DNA of 64,000 nt from CAWKOH01 sp963851245. GTDB lineage: Bacteria > Actinomycetota > Acidimicrobiia > Acidimicrobiales > Palsa-688. Below the pieces are notes generated by a model that saw only the letters and a program-made list of their open reading frames with translations, ran no database searches and was not told where the DNA came from. The stretch spans positions 372,001 to 436,000 of the forward strand of contig CAWKOH010000004.1 in the NCBI GenBank assembly GCA_963851245.1, written 5' to 3'. A program made the position numbers and the translations under genes. Each line of letters opens with the position of its first letter. Within the stretch, counting starts at the first letter, position 1. Shown here one piece after another: positions 53,373 through 61,734 of this stretch.

Positions 53373-54879
53373 ACAGCTCGGCCCTGTAGGCGTCCACGCT
53401 GATCCAGGAGCCGCCACCCCGCTGGATGCAGCCGGCGCCGGCAGCGAGGACCCAATCGGAGCTGTAGCGGATTCTGATGAGGATCGGGCCCGGCGCCTCG
53501 GCGGCCACCACGACCTGCCCGTCCGAGGCTCTCAGCAGCTGAGCCGGGCCGGACACTATGCCCTGACTGCCGGCTACTGAGTAAAGGCGCCAGTGGGCCG
53601 ATTTCCAGACCAGATCGAGGCCGGGCACCTGTCCCGACGCGATGATGCGCCCCTCGGCCTGACCGGCCGAATCGAGGGGGGCGTCAGGGAGGGCCACGAA
53701 GGTCACGCCGTCGTCCATCAGCCAGGATCGGTAAGTGGCTGCATCCAGGGCGCCGGGCCGGTAGAACAGCGGATTGTCGGCGACGTCGAGCTGCCGCTCC
53801 CATCCCCGGGCGAGCGGCATGACGGGCGCCACGTAGGCGGCTTCCCAGTGGTACTCGGTCGGTACAACTTCCACCCGGCCGGCCGGCTGGCCGTCCGCGT
53901 ACTGCTTCAACGCGGCATCGAGGGGGGCGAAGTAGGACCGGTGGGTCGAGGGCAACGACGCCGCGGCCCCGCTCATGACCCCCCAGGCCGGCCCCCATTG
54001 CGAGAGGATCAATGGGATCGACGCCAGAGGCAGCAGGACCGTCCACCGCGGCAGCAGCAGGGCTACCGCCAACGGGAGGGCGAAAGCGTCCTCCAGCCGG
54101 CCGATGTTGCCCCCGATGGGCGACGGCACCACCACCGCCACGGTGGCTGCCGCCGCGTACAGAACCAGGCCGGTCCGCAGGACCGGTTCCTCGCGGCCGG
54201 CGGCCACCCAGAGTCCGGCCGCTAGGGCGATCTCCCACAGGAAGTCGGTTAACGGGTACGGCATGGCACCCGTACCGGGAAAAAGGACGGCCGCCACGGC
54301 CACCGGGGCGGCGGCGGCGGTCATCACGGCGGCGGCTGAGAGGAGCTGACGGTCCCGCCGGCCCGCCCGCAACCGGGTCAGGGCCCAGGCAGCCACGGCC
54401 AGGGAGACGAAGGCCCCTGCCAGTGGACTGCAGAGCGCGGCCGCCAGGGCGAACCCCGAGGCCAGAGCCCAACGGCGCCGGGCCAGTCCCCAGCACGCCC
54501 CCAACCCGAAGGCCGTCCCGGTCAGGAACGGTAGCTGGCCGATGGACGCCGGCACCACGGTGCCGACCGCGAACACGATGGAGGCGACCCGCCCGGGCCG
54601 GCCGAAGTGGCCGACCGCCAGGCGGTCGAAGGCCAGAGCGGCCCCGGCTGCCGAGAGCACGGTGACGGCGACCACCCCTAAGCCCGAAGCCAGGGCCGGG
54701 AACAGCACGCTGTAGTTGACGGTCCAGTTCCCGCCGTACCACTGGAAGTCCCACAGCGCGAAGCCGTGGGCCCGGAAGCTGTCGATGCGGTAGATCTGGG
54801 CGGAGTAGTCCACTCCTTGCCAGCCGAAGGCACGGCTGATGCCGACCACGAGGGCCGCCAGGAGCGGGGCGATCAACAC
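53257..54879 (-). CDS. Polytopic membrane protein, possible glycosyltransferase-like
   Basis: A 540-residue protein with about ten membrane segments in the first 330 residues (MLIAPLLAALVVGISRAFGW, VAVTVLSAAGAALAFDRLAV, ALASGFALAAALCSPLAGAF). A mainly extracytoplasmic C-terminal domain follows (RVEVVPTEYHWEAAYVAPVM, RSWLMDDGVTFVALPDAPLD). The layout matches actinobacterial hypothetical integral membrane proteins placed next to PMT-like genes in envelope loci. The start GTG 54879 directly abuts the upstream gene's TAG, so they are coupled. The end overlaps a convergent gene by 116 bases. No sugar-nucleotide motif is identified, so the enzymatic role is unproven. Confidence 0.7.
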   Translation of the reverse strand: MLIAPLLAALVVGISRAFGWQGVDYSAQIYRIDSFRAHGFALWDFQWYGGNWTVNYSVLFPALASGLGVVAVTVLSAAGAALAFDRLAVGHFGRPGRVASIVFAVGTVVPASIGQLPFLTGTAFGLGACWGLARRRWALASGFALAAALCSPLAGAFVSLAVAAWALTRLRAGRRDRQLLSAAAVMTAAAAPVAVAAVLFPGTGAMPYPLTDFLWEIALAAGLWVAAGREEPVLRTGLVLYAAAATVAVVVPSPIGGNIGRLEDAFALPLAVALLLPRWTVLLPLASIPLILSQWGPAWGVMSGAAASLPSTHRSYFAPLDAALKQYADGQPAGRVEVVPTEYHWEAAYVAPVMPLARGWERQLDVADNPLFYRPGALDAATYRSWLMDDGVTFVALPDAPLDSAGQAEGRIIASGQVPGLDLVWKSAHWRLYSVAGSQGIVSGPAQLLRASDGQVVVAAEAPGPILIRIRYSSDWVLAAGAGCIQRGGGSWISVDAYRAELFKLRLSLLGGDKGSCAPSVGPVAAPVPAVPVAPPPARR

Positions 54880-56472
54880 CTATCCGCAGGTGGCGAGGCG
54901 GCTGGTCTTCTCAAACAGCTCCGCGGTTACCGGGCTGAACGGGGCCGGCTTGATGGCCTGATCGTAGAAGCCGACTTCTTGGAGCGATCTGGACGCCATG
55001 ACCATGTCGTTGACTGCCGTTAACTGGGCGTGGACGGCCTTCGACCAGGCCGAGCCGCTCGCGCCCAGGTCCTTACCGGGATTGACGACCAGCACGCTGG
55101 CCCCGACCGGTAGAGCATCGATGGCGGGTGCCACCGTGGAGCAGGGGTTGGCAACCTGCAGCCGGTGCACGATATTGCGCCAGTCGACCACCAGGGGGTC
55201 CTTCACCGGTCCGGTCGGTGCGGCGTAAACCAGGCCGGCCGGAAGGTAGTGAGCTAGGACCGGCACCTGCTCGGTCTGGGTAACGACGACCAGATCGCCG
55301 GGGGCCAGCCGGGGGGCGACCGCACCAGCTACCGCGGCGACGTTGCTCTTGGCGTATTTGGCGTTCCGGTTGGGGAGGAGGGAGCCGATGGCGCTCCATC
55401 CCACCAGGAGGGCGCACACCCCGATCACTGCCATCCGACCGGTCCGGCTGGGGGCGAGAGCCCCGGCGGCGGCCAGCAACAGGGGGGCCACGATCACGGC
55501 GAGATACCGGACGGTCCACGAGGGTTCTATCTGCGCGGCCACGAAGCCGGCCACGACCGTGATGATCCCGATGGCACACAGCAGGGAGGCTACGTGGGCC
55601 GTGCCCACCGTCCTTTCCCGGCGGGTCCAGTAGACGGCCAGCACGACCACCGGCACCACGACCACCCCAAGCGTGCCCCCCAGGGCCGAGGCCGGATCGA
55701 GGAAGAAATCGGGGATCTCGGGTCGGACGGCCCAGGGCGCCGCCGTGTTCTGGGCTTGCGACAGGAACGAGGGCAGCCACGGAGCCCACAATGCGAACGC
55801 CGCCCCGGTCGCCAAGGCGATAGCCGCGGCCAAGCGGTGATCACGGGCCGACAGAGCCAGGCCGAAGAGCACCAGCGCCGTCACCGCTGTCAGGTAGATA
55901 CCCCAGTCGTGGGTGTAGAGCAGGCCCGCATACGCCAGTACCGCTCCGACTCCGGCGATCCAACTCCGGTCCCGCACGGCCAACCAGGCCCAGGTGACCC
56001 CGAGGATCGAAAGAGCTACGACCATCGGGTACATGCGGGTCTCGGTCGAATACCAGTTCAAGAACGGGTTGGTGGCGAACAGGGCCGCAGCGACGATCCC
56101 GGCCCGGCGGTCGAACAGCCGGGTCCCGGCCCAGTAGGCGAGGGGCACGCAGAGCAGCGAGACCACCAGCGGCAGCATGTGGGTGGCGGTCGGGGCGGTG
56201 CCGAAGAGGCGCATCCAGAAGTGCAGGATGACGTAGAACAGTGGCGGCGAACCGTCTTGGCGCAGCAGGTTGGGGATCTGGTTCAGGGGATGCGAGGCGA
56301 TGCCAACGCTGATGCCCTCATCAACCCAGTACGCCCGTCCCAGGTTCGGGGCCCGCAGGGCGAAGGCCAAAAGCACGAATCCGCCGATGATGAGCCGGTC
56401 CCGGCGCAGCCGGCTGCGCTTGGGGCGCAGCTCTTCGGTGAGTTGGAGGTCCGCAAGCTCTTGGGTCGTCAC
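54880..56472 (-). CDS. GT39/PMT-like mannosyltransferase-family membrane protein
   Basis: About 530 residues from GTG 56472. An N-terminal cytosolic stretch is followed by a first helix, RLIIGGFVLLAFALRAPNLG, then WVDEGISVGIASHPLNQIPN and DGSPPLFYVILHFWMRLFGT. This is the acidic first loop (DE) typical of the ArnT/PMT-like GT-C glycosyltransferases that use polyprenyl-phosphate sugars. About ten further helices and a C-terminal periplasmic domain follow. Its partner gene begins right after the stop. It probably adds a sugar to an envelope polymer. Donor and acceptor are unknown. Confidence 0.85.
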   Translation of the reverse strand: MTTQELADLQLTEELRPKRSRLRRDRLIIGGFVLLAFALRAPNLGRAYWVDEGISVGIASHPLNQIPNLLRQDGSPPLFYVILHFWMRLFGTAPTATHMLPLVVSLLCVPLAYWAGTRLFDRRAGIVAAALFATNPFLNWYSTETRMYPMVVALSILGVTWAWLAVRDRSWIAGVGAVLAYAGLLYTHDWGIYLTAVTALVLFGLALSARDHRLAAAIALATGAAFALWAPWLPSFLSQAQNTAAPWAVRPEIPDFFLDPASALGGTLGVVVVPVVVLAVYWTRRERTVGTAHVASLLCAIGIITVVAGFVAAQIEPSWTVRYLAVIVAPLLLAAAGALAPSRTGRMAVIGVCALLVGWSAIGSLLPNRNAKYAKSNVAAVAGAVAPRLAPGDLVVVTQTEQVPVLAHYLPAGLVYAAPTGPVKDPLVVDWRNIVHRLQVANPCSTVAPAIDALPVGASVLVVNPGKDLGASGSAWSKAVHAQLTAVNDMVMASRSLQEVGFYDQAIKPAPFSPVTAELFEKTSRLATCG

Positions 56473-56554
56473 GCTTGGACCCTCATGGATCAGTCTTACC
56501 CACGGTGGGTCGGGCGGATGCCCGCGCACCGCATCTCATGCGTTCGCACTACCC

Positions 56555-56572
56555 GCGACGCGAGAGCGTCGC
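56555..56572. terminator. Hairpin GCGACGC-GAGA-GCGTCGC
   Basis: A 7-bp perfect stem with a GAGA tetraloop, about 150 bases beyond the DUF2237 stop and 83 bases upstream of the glycosyltransferase GTG on the minus strand. It could end the DUF2237 transcript. The remaining gap (56473-56720) shows only an unsupported 44-codon minus ORF from about 56680. Confidence 0.4.
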
Positions 56573-56720
56573 AGCCATCGAGGGTCCGGGGAGGCGGGCC
56601 GCCTGGATCCCCTCCGGCGCTTCCGTAGCTTCCAGCCGCGTCGTTCGATCGGGCGCCGCGGTCGCGGGGAGCGTCACGGGCATCGGCCCAGGCTATATCT
56701 CCTGCGGCCGCGGATAACCG

Positions 56721-57083
56721 TCAGGGGGCGGCGTGTTGGCGCAGGTCGTCCAGGCTGACCCACTCGAGGGTCCGGATGTGGGTCGCCTCCAGGACCACTT
56801 CAGGGGCCTGCCCGGCGTCAAAGGCCTCTTTCCAGCGCGACGCGCAGAGGCACCACTGGTCCCCCGGTTGGAGGCCCGAGAATCCCGGCTGGGGGGAGGA
56901 GAGGTCGTTGCCGACCAGCCGGCTGAATTCGAGGAAATCGGCGTCGACACGCGTACACACCACGTGGGCCCCGAAGTCGTCGGCGCCGGTATTGCAGCAG
57001 CCGTCCCGGTAGAAACCGGTCAAGGGATCGGCGCTGCAGGGCTCCAGTTCACCACCGAGGACGTTTTTGGCCACGGCGCCCAT
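56721..57083 (-). CDS. DUF2237 family protein
   Basis: A 120-residue soluble protein, the full length of DUF2237. The family core is complete: KNVLGGELEPCSADPLTGFY, RDGCCNTGADDFGAHVVCTR, FLEFSRLVGNDLSSPQPGFS and GLQPGDQWCLCASRWKEAF. The conserved cysteines (EPCS, GCCNTG, CLCA) suggest metal binding or disulfides, but the function is unknown. The start ATG 57083 is 18 bases from the divergent membrane-protein ATG at 57102. Confidence 0.9.
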   Translation of the reverse strand: MGAVAKNVLGGELEPCSADPLTGFYRDGCCNTGADDFGAHVVCTRVDADFLEFSRLVGNDLSSPQPGFSGLQPGDQWCLCASRWKEAFDAGQAPEVVLEATHIRTLEWVSLDDLRQHAAP

Positions 57084-57101
57084 TTGAGCACGATCAAGTT
57101 G

Positions 57102-57770
57102 ATGTCGGCGACTGCCGACATTTTTACAGTGCTGCGGACCCTCGTGCTGTTGGTAAGGGGAGCACTGCCCGCCTTCCTGGTAGCCACCCTGATCCCTCTT
57201 GCCGTCTTCTATGTGGCGCTGGCCGCCATATCCATGACGTGGGCCATCGTCCTCTCGGTCGCCTACGCCTACGCCGTAGCCGTCTACCAGTACGCCCGAT
57301 GGCGGCGGCTCTCCGGAATGCTCCTGGTGGCCGTGTTCATGGCGTCGTTGCGGGTGCTGGCGGCGGTGGCGTCGGGGCATGTGGTCATGTACTTCGCCGT
57401 GCCGGTACTCGAGACCGCCGGCTTCGGTCTCATGTTCGCGGCGACCATGTTCACCAGCGAGCCGCTGGTGGTCCGCCTGGCCCGCGACCTGATTCCGCAT
57501 GCCGCCGACGACTTCGCCCAGCGGGGATCTCTGATCAGGACCCTCTCCCTGGTATGGACAGTGACCTACCTGGCCAGTTGCACAACGAGCATCGTGCTGC
57601 TCAGCACGGTCCCGTTGCCTGTGTTCCTGGGCGCCCACACGCTGACCGGCTGGTTCTGGACCGCCTCTGGGATGATCCTCACCATCGCCCTCTGCCGGCG
57701 GCGGGCGGCCGGCCTCCTCGACGAAAGCCGTTTGCAACCAGCACCGGTGAGGGCTGCAATAGATGGATGA
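57102..57770 (+). CDS. VC0807-like integral membrane protein
   Basis: A 222-residue protein with five to six helices: FTVLRTLVLLVRGALPAFLV, IPLAVFYVALAAISMTWAIV, a basic loop YQYARWRRLSGM, VMYFAVPVLETAGFGLMFAA, then TSEPLVVRLARDLIPHAADD. The layout fits the VC0807-like family of unknown function, distantly like septation protein A. ATG 57102 is the first start after the divergent gene. The stop overlaps the acetyltransferase ATG as ATGA. Confidence 0.75.
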   Translation: MSATADIFTVLRTLVLLVRGALPAFLVATLIPLAVFYVALAAISMTWAIVLSVAYAYAVAVYQYARWRRLSGMLLVAVFMASLRVLAAVASGHVVMYFAVPVLETAGFGLMFAATMFTSEPLVVRLARDLIPHAADDFAQRGSLIRTLSLVWTVTYLASCTTSIVLLSTVPLPVFLGAHTLTGWFWTASGMILTIALCRRRAAGLLDESRLQPAPVRAAIDG

Positions 57771-58342
57771 CCGCCGCGTCCTCAGCTTCTCCGGCCCAGC
57801 CCTTCGCCCGGCCACCTGAAGTCATCGACGCCGGATCGGTCGTGTTGTCGCGGAACACGGTCGACGACGCCGGATTGGTGGCGGAAGCCATAAGGGAGAG
57901 CCTCGATCACCTGCGTCCGTGGATGCCCTGGGCGATGGCGGAGAACGCCACCGTCGAGCACCAGGCGGCCCGCCTGGCGGGGGTGGCCGCGGCCTGGGAC
58001 GCCGGCACCGAATTCGTGTACGTGGCCCGTTTCGGGGGCGACCCCTCCTTCGTCGGCATGATCGGGATGCACCGCCGGATCGGTCCCGGAGGAATCGAGA
58101 TCGGGTACTGGGCCCACGCCCGCCACGCCGGCCGGGGCTTTATGAGCGCCGCCGCCAAAGCCATTACGGAGGCGGCGGCCGCTCTGCCCGATATCGACCG
58201 GGTCGAGATCCACACCGACGAGGCGAACGTGCGCAGCGCCGCCATCCCCCGCAAGCTCGGGTTTCGACTCGACCGGATCGACATGGTCACGCCCGACGCC
58301 CCCGCCTGTACCGGCCGGATGCAGATCTGGGTGAATCCCTGA
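57767..58342 (+). CDS. GNAT-family N-acetyltransferase (RimJ/RimL-like)
   Basis: A 191-residue GNAT enzyme. It has an early LRPWMPWAMAENATVEHQAA segment, as in RimJ/RimL proteins, then FVGMIGMHRRIGPGGIEIGY with WAHARHAGRGFMSAAAKAIT, the acetyl-CoA pyrophosphate loop (RHAGRGFM), and RVEIHTDEANVRSAAIPRKL with GFRLDR. It acetylates an amine, in relatives an N-terminal Ser/Ala of a ribosomal protein or a small molecule. Substrate unknown. Its start is coupled by ATGA to the membrane protein gene before it. Confidence 0.9.
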   Translation: MTAASSASPAQPFARPPEVIDAGSVVLSRNTVDDAGLVAEAIRESLDHLRPWMPWAMAENATVEHQAARLAGVAAAWDAGTEFVYVARFGGDPSFVGMIGMHRRIGPGGIEIGYWAHARHAGRGFMSAAAKAITEAAAALPDIDRVEIHTDEANVRSAAIPRKLGFRLDRIDMVTPDAPACTGRMQIWVNP

Positions 58343-58354
58343 GATCCTCCCCCC

Positions 58355-59593
58355 TCAGTCCACCAGGGCTTGATATACCAGTTGCTTCAGCTGGCTCCGG
58401 ATCGGATGGGTGCTGGACGGGAGCAGCTGGGTGAAGAAGAGCACACTGAGGTCTTCCTTGGGCGCCACCCAGAAGGCGGTGCTGAACGCACCACCCCATC
58501 CGTACTCACCTGGGCTCGTGAGAACCTTGCCCGCGGCCGGGTCGATCACCACCGACACCCCCAACCCGAATCCCACCCCGTCGAAGGTGGTTTCGGCGAA
58601 GAGGGGCCGGCCGAAGGCTTCGAGGTCGGCCCCGCCCGGTAGCTGGTTCATCGCCATGTAATCGACGGTACGGGGCGAGAGGAGACGGACACCTTCCAGC
58701 GTGCCCCGGCCCCGCAGCATCTCGGCGAAACGCAGGTAGTCGCGCGCCGTTCCGACCAGCCCACCCCCGCCCGACCACATGGGTGGCCGCCGGAGGGCGG
58801 AGTCGCCCCTGATCGGGACGGCCGGGGCTTGAACCCCGGCGGGGTTGACGCCATAGAGCGCGGCCAGCCGCTCGGCCCCCGACCCCTCGGGCACCCAGAA
58901 GGCGGTGTCGGTCATGCCGAGAGGCTCGAAGATCCGGGTGCGGAAGAACTCGTCGAGGGACTGCCCCGCTATCACCTCGACCAGGCGGCCGAGCACGTCT
59001 GTCGCGACGGAGTAGTTGAACTCCGCCCCCGGCTCGAAGAGGAGGGGAAGGGATGCCCAGGCGTCGCAGCAGGCGGCCAGGTCGAAGCCGTCCGGGCTGC
59101 CCCACTCGAATCCGGCCGCCCGGTACATGGCGTCCACCGGGTGGTTGTAATGGAACCCGTAGGTCAGTCCGGCCGTGTGCGTCATCAGGTGCCACACCCG
59201 GATCGGTTCTGTCGCGGCGCGGGTGTCGGGCTTCAGCGGGTTGCCCGAGCGGTACACCCTCAGGTTCTCGAAAGCCGGCAGCCACCTGGCGATGGGGTCC
59301 TTCAGTTCGAAGGCTCCCTCCTCGTAGAGGATCAGGGCGGCGACGGACGTCACCGGCTTGGTCATGGACGCCAGCCGCCACACCGTGTCGGTCTCAACCG
59401 GCCGCCCCTGCTCCCGATCACGCATCCCGTAGGCACTCACGTGAGCGACCCGACCGCCCCGTGCGACCACGACTAGCCAGCCCGGCAACCGCCCGTCATC
59501 GACGTAGGCCCGGAAGTGGCGGTCAATGCGGTTCAGGCGCTCGGCGGAGAAGTCGGCATCGGCCGCCTCGACGTCGACCTGGAGTTCCCCCAT
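58355..59593 (-). CDS. Serine hydrolase of the beta-lactamase (class C/EstB) family
   Basis: A 412-residue cytosolic-looking serine hydrolase. The nucleophile motif is RLASMTKPVTSVAAL (Ser76, Lys79), and the Tyr motif is EFNYSVATDVLG (Tyr194). Flanking blocks are HLMTHTAGLTYGFHYNHPVD and VIAGQSLDEFFRTRIFEPLG. The C-terminal KTG-like box is replaced by a GEYGWGGAFSTAFWVAPKED segment, as in EstB-type esterases and D-aminopeptidase relatives. There is no signal peptide, so an esterase is more likely than a true beta-lactamase. The start ATG 59593 follows the DUF6285 gene by 21 bases in the same direction. Confidence 0.9.
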   Translation of the reverse strand: MGELQVDVEAADADFSAERLNRIDRHFRAYVDDGRLPGWLVVVARGGRVAHVSAYGMRDREQGRPVETDTVWRLASMTKPVTSVAALILYEEGAFELKDPIARWLPAFENLRVYRSGNPLKPDTRAATEPIRVWHLMTHTAGLTYGFHYNHPVDAMYRAAGFEWGSPDGFDLAACCDAWASLPLLFEPGAEFNYSVATDVLGRLVEVIAGQSLDEFFRTRIFEPLGMTDTAFWVPEGSGAERLAALYGVNPAGVQAPAVPIRGDSALRRPPMWSGGGGLVGTARDYLRFAEMLRGRGTLEGVRLLSPRTVDYMAMNQLPGGADLEAFGRPLFAETTFDGVGFGLGVSVVIDPAAGKVLTSPGEYGWGGAFSTAFWVAPKEDLSVLFFTQLLPSSTHPIRSQLKQLVYQALVD

Positions 59594-59614
59594 GGAGGGA
59601 AGCTTATGGTGTTG

Positions 59615-60004
59615 TTACTGCTGATCCGCCGGCAACCATCCGGGGTTGGCCACCAGGAGCCGGTCCCTGGAGTCCTCCCGGAGGGCCCGGCGCAGCTCGG
59701 GGCTGTCGTCCAACCGGCCGGTGCGGATGGCCTCCGCCAGCGAGGCGTCATCGTCGAAGCCGAGGTTTCGGAGCCGGTCCCGGTGCGCCGCCTCCTGGGA
59801 GGGACCGAGGGCCAGCTCCCGCTCCACGACCTCCAAGGCGTGAGCCGCGATCCGCATCTGGTGCCGCCTGGCCCCGTCTGACCGGTCTGGGCCCGGAGTC
59901 CCCTCGGAGACCTGCGCCTGGAGGAACGTGCGCACCGCATCGACCAGCTCCCACGCGGTCGGGCGCCCGTGCAGACTGGCGCTGGTCGGGTTCTGCGGTG
60001 TCAC
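59615..60004 (-). CDS. DUF6285-like partner of the phosphotransferase
   Basis: A 129-residue helical protein from GTG 60004, whose start overlaps the phosphotransferase TGA as GTGA. Blocks: RPTAWELVDAVRTFLQAQV, HQMRIAAHALEVVERELALG, RDRLRNLGFDDDASLAEAIR and GWLPADQQ. This matches the DUF6285 type of short protein usually encoded right after ACAD10-like phosphotransferases, with which it may form a complex. Function unknown. An upstream start at 60028 is less likely, because the coupling supports 60004. Confidence 0.78.
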   Translation of the reverse strand: MTPQNPTSASLHGRPTAWELVDAVRTFLQAQVSEGTPGPDRSDGARRHQMRIAAHALEVVERELALGPSQEAAHRDRLRNLGFDDDASLAEAIRTGRLDDSPELRRALREDSRDRLLVANPGWLPADQQ

Positions 60005-60981
60005 GGCAGCAACTCCAGAAGGTCCCACTCACTCTCGCAGACCCGCCGACCGATGACGGCGTGCTCCAGGGACTGGACCCAGCCGTCCAGGTGGCGGCGA
60101 GCCTGCATGGCGCTGATCACCGCCCACGACCAGGTACCGGCGATCTGCCACCAGCGCAGGGCGGCGGGATCGATGGCCCGGCCCGGCCCGGCCTCGGCGT
60201 TATAGGCGTTCACCCAGGCTTCCGGTTCGGGGAACAGGCCCGGCGACCGGTGCCGGTCGAAGCGCCAGGCCCGGATGGTCGCCCAGGCCACGTCCTCGTG
60301 GGGATCGCCCATATGGGTCAGCTCCCAGTCGAGCACGGCCGCCAGTCCGGACGGGCCGACGAGCAGGTTCCCGAGGCGGAAATCTCCGTGCACCACCGAC
60401 ACCGGTGCCGGCGCGGGCCGATTCTTCGCCAACCACCGATAGCCGAGCTCGAGGACGGGACGGGGCTCGTCGAGGGCGTTCAGCCGCCCCCTGTATACGG
60501 CCAGCCGGTCCTGCTCGGCGAGACCCAGCCCGGCCGGCCCGAGGGTGTGGATGCGGGCCAGGGCCGCGGCGCAATCCTGCATCAGGCGGGCGGTGCCGTC
60601 CTTGAGCGAAGGATCGCGCAGGAGCTTCGGCGGCAGGGCCTCCCCCTCCACCCACTCCGAGATTATGAACTGCCTTCGGTCCACCTCGCCCGACGCCACC
60701 ACCCGGGCCACCGGCACGCCCGCCTCCCGAGCGGCCTTCAGGACCACGGCCTGGCTCTTCATGGAGAGGGGACCGCTTTCGGCGGGGCCTGTGCGCAAAC
60801 CGGGTGCCATCTCGCGCTGAAGCACGTAGGGCCCTGGAGGCTGCCCCGGGGCGGCGGCGTCGAAGCGTATCGATTGTCGGGATGCGCCGCTGGTCAAGGG
60901 CCGGACACCGGTTATCTCCACCCCCGGGCCCAGGTGCGGTTCGAGCGCCCGCGCCAGGCCTTCGGAGGGGTCGTCACCCAT
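60001..60981 (-). CDS. Phosphotransferase family protein (APH/ACAD10-like kinase)
   Basis: About 326 residues of the aminoglycoside-phosphotransferase fold. Seen: VRPLTSGASRQSIRFDA, the P-loop region FIISEWVEGEALPPKLL, the catalytic VSVVHGDFRLGNLLVGPSG and VLDWELTHMGDPHEDVAWAT. The HGDFRLGN and DWE triads are intact. Relatives of this branch (ACAD10/11 N-terminal domain) phosphorylate 4-hydroxyacyl-CoA before elimination by an acyl-CoA dehydrogenase, so a role in hydroxy-acid catabolism is likelier than drug resistance. ATG 60981 was chosen (MGDDPSEG), and an ATG three codons earlier is possible. A DUF6285-like gene is coupled downstream. Confidence 0.88.
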   Translation of the reverse strand: MGDDPSEGLARALEPHLGPGVEITGVRPLTSGASRQSIRFDAAAPGQPPGPYVLQREMAPGLRTGPAESGPLSMKSQAVVLKAAREAGVPVARVVASGEVDRRQFIISEWVEGEALPPKLLRDPSLKDGTARLMQDCAAALARIHTLGPAGLGLAEQDRLAVYRGRLNALDEPRPVLELGYRWLAKNRPAPAPVSVVHGDFRLGNLLVGPSGLAAVLDWELTHMGDPHEDVAWATIRAWRFDRHRSPGLFPEPEAWVNAYNAEAGPGRAIDPAALRWWQIAGTWSWAVISAMQARRHLDGWVQSLEHAVIGRRVCESEWDLLELLP

Positions 60982-61011
60982 CGGTAGCACTGTAAGGGCA
61001 GACTGGTAGGA

Positions 61012-61734
61012 GTGAGAATCCTCATCATCGAAGACGAGCTCCCCATGGTGAGGTCGCTGACTCGCGGCCTTCAGGCCGAGGGTTACACCGTGGACGTCGC
61101 CACCGATGGCGAACAGGGCCTCGAGATGGCCCTCGAACTCGGCTCGGCGTGCGACGCCATAGTTCTGGATCTCATGCTCCCGAAGGTCAACGGCTACGCC
61201 ATCACTGAGTCCCTCCGTTCATCCGGTTCCCGGGTGCCGGTGCTGATGCTCACGGCCAAGCAGGGCGAGTTCGATCAGACCAAGGCTCTGGACACAGGAG
61301 CCGACGACTATCTGTCCAAGCCGTTCTCCTATCCCATCCTCCTGGCCCGGCTGCGGGCCCTGATCCGCCGCGGTGGGGCGGCCCAGGGCTCCGTGCTGGT
61401 GGAGGGGGATCTGCGCCTCGACACCGGGGACCACCGGTGCTGGAGATCCGACGAAGAGGTGTCCCTGACACGGCGCGAAATGTCGCTGCTCACCTATCTG
61501 ATGCACCGTCCCGGCCAGGCCGTGTCGAAAAGCGAGCTCCTGGACCACGTGTGGGATCAGGCATCCGAGCGCGATCCGAACGTCGTCGAGGTGTACGTCG
61601 GCTACCTGCGCCGGAAGCTGGATCGTTCGGGCGAGCCCTCCCACATCGAAACAGTTCGCAGTTTCGGTTACCGCCTGTCGACTCACGGAGCGGCGACGCC
61701 GATGTCTGTGGACGCCACAGGCCCCAGACGCTGA
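61012..61734 (+). CDS. OmpR/PhoB-type response regulator
   Basis: A 240-residue two-domain response regulator. In the receiver domain MRILIIEDELPMVRSLTRG, the phospho-Asp is Asp53 in AIVLDLMLPKVNGYAI, with Lys103 in ADDYLSKPFSYPIL. The winged helix is at the C-terminus (LTRREMSLLTYLMHRPGQAV, VEVYVGYLRRKLDRSGEPSH, VRSFGYRLS). The start is GTG 61012. Its TGA overlaps the histidine kinase ATG (TGATG), so the pair is translated together. The phosphotransferase diverges 30 bases away. Targets unknown. Confidence 0.94.
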   Translation: MRILIIEDELPMVRSLTRGLQAEGYTVDVATDGEQGLEMALELGSACDAIVLDLMLPKVNGYAITESLRSSGSRVPVLMLTAKQGEFDQTKALDTGADDYLSKPFSYPILLARLRALIRRGGAAQGSVLVEGDLRLDTGDHRCWRSDEEVSLTRREMSLLTYLMHRPGQAVSKSELLDHVWDQASERDPNVVEVYVGYLRRKLDRSGEPSHIETVRSFGYRLSTHGAATPMSVDATGPRR

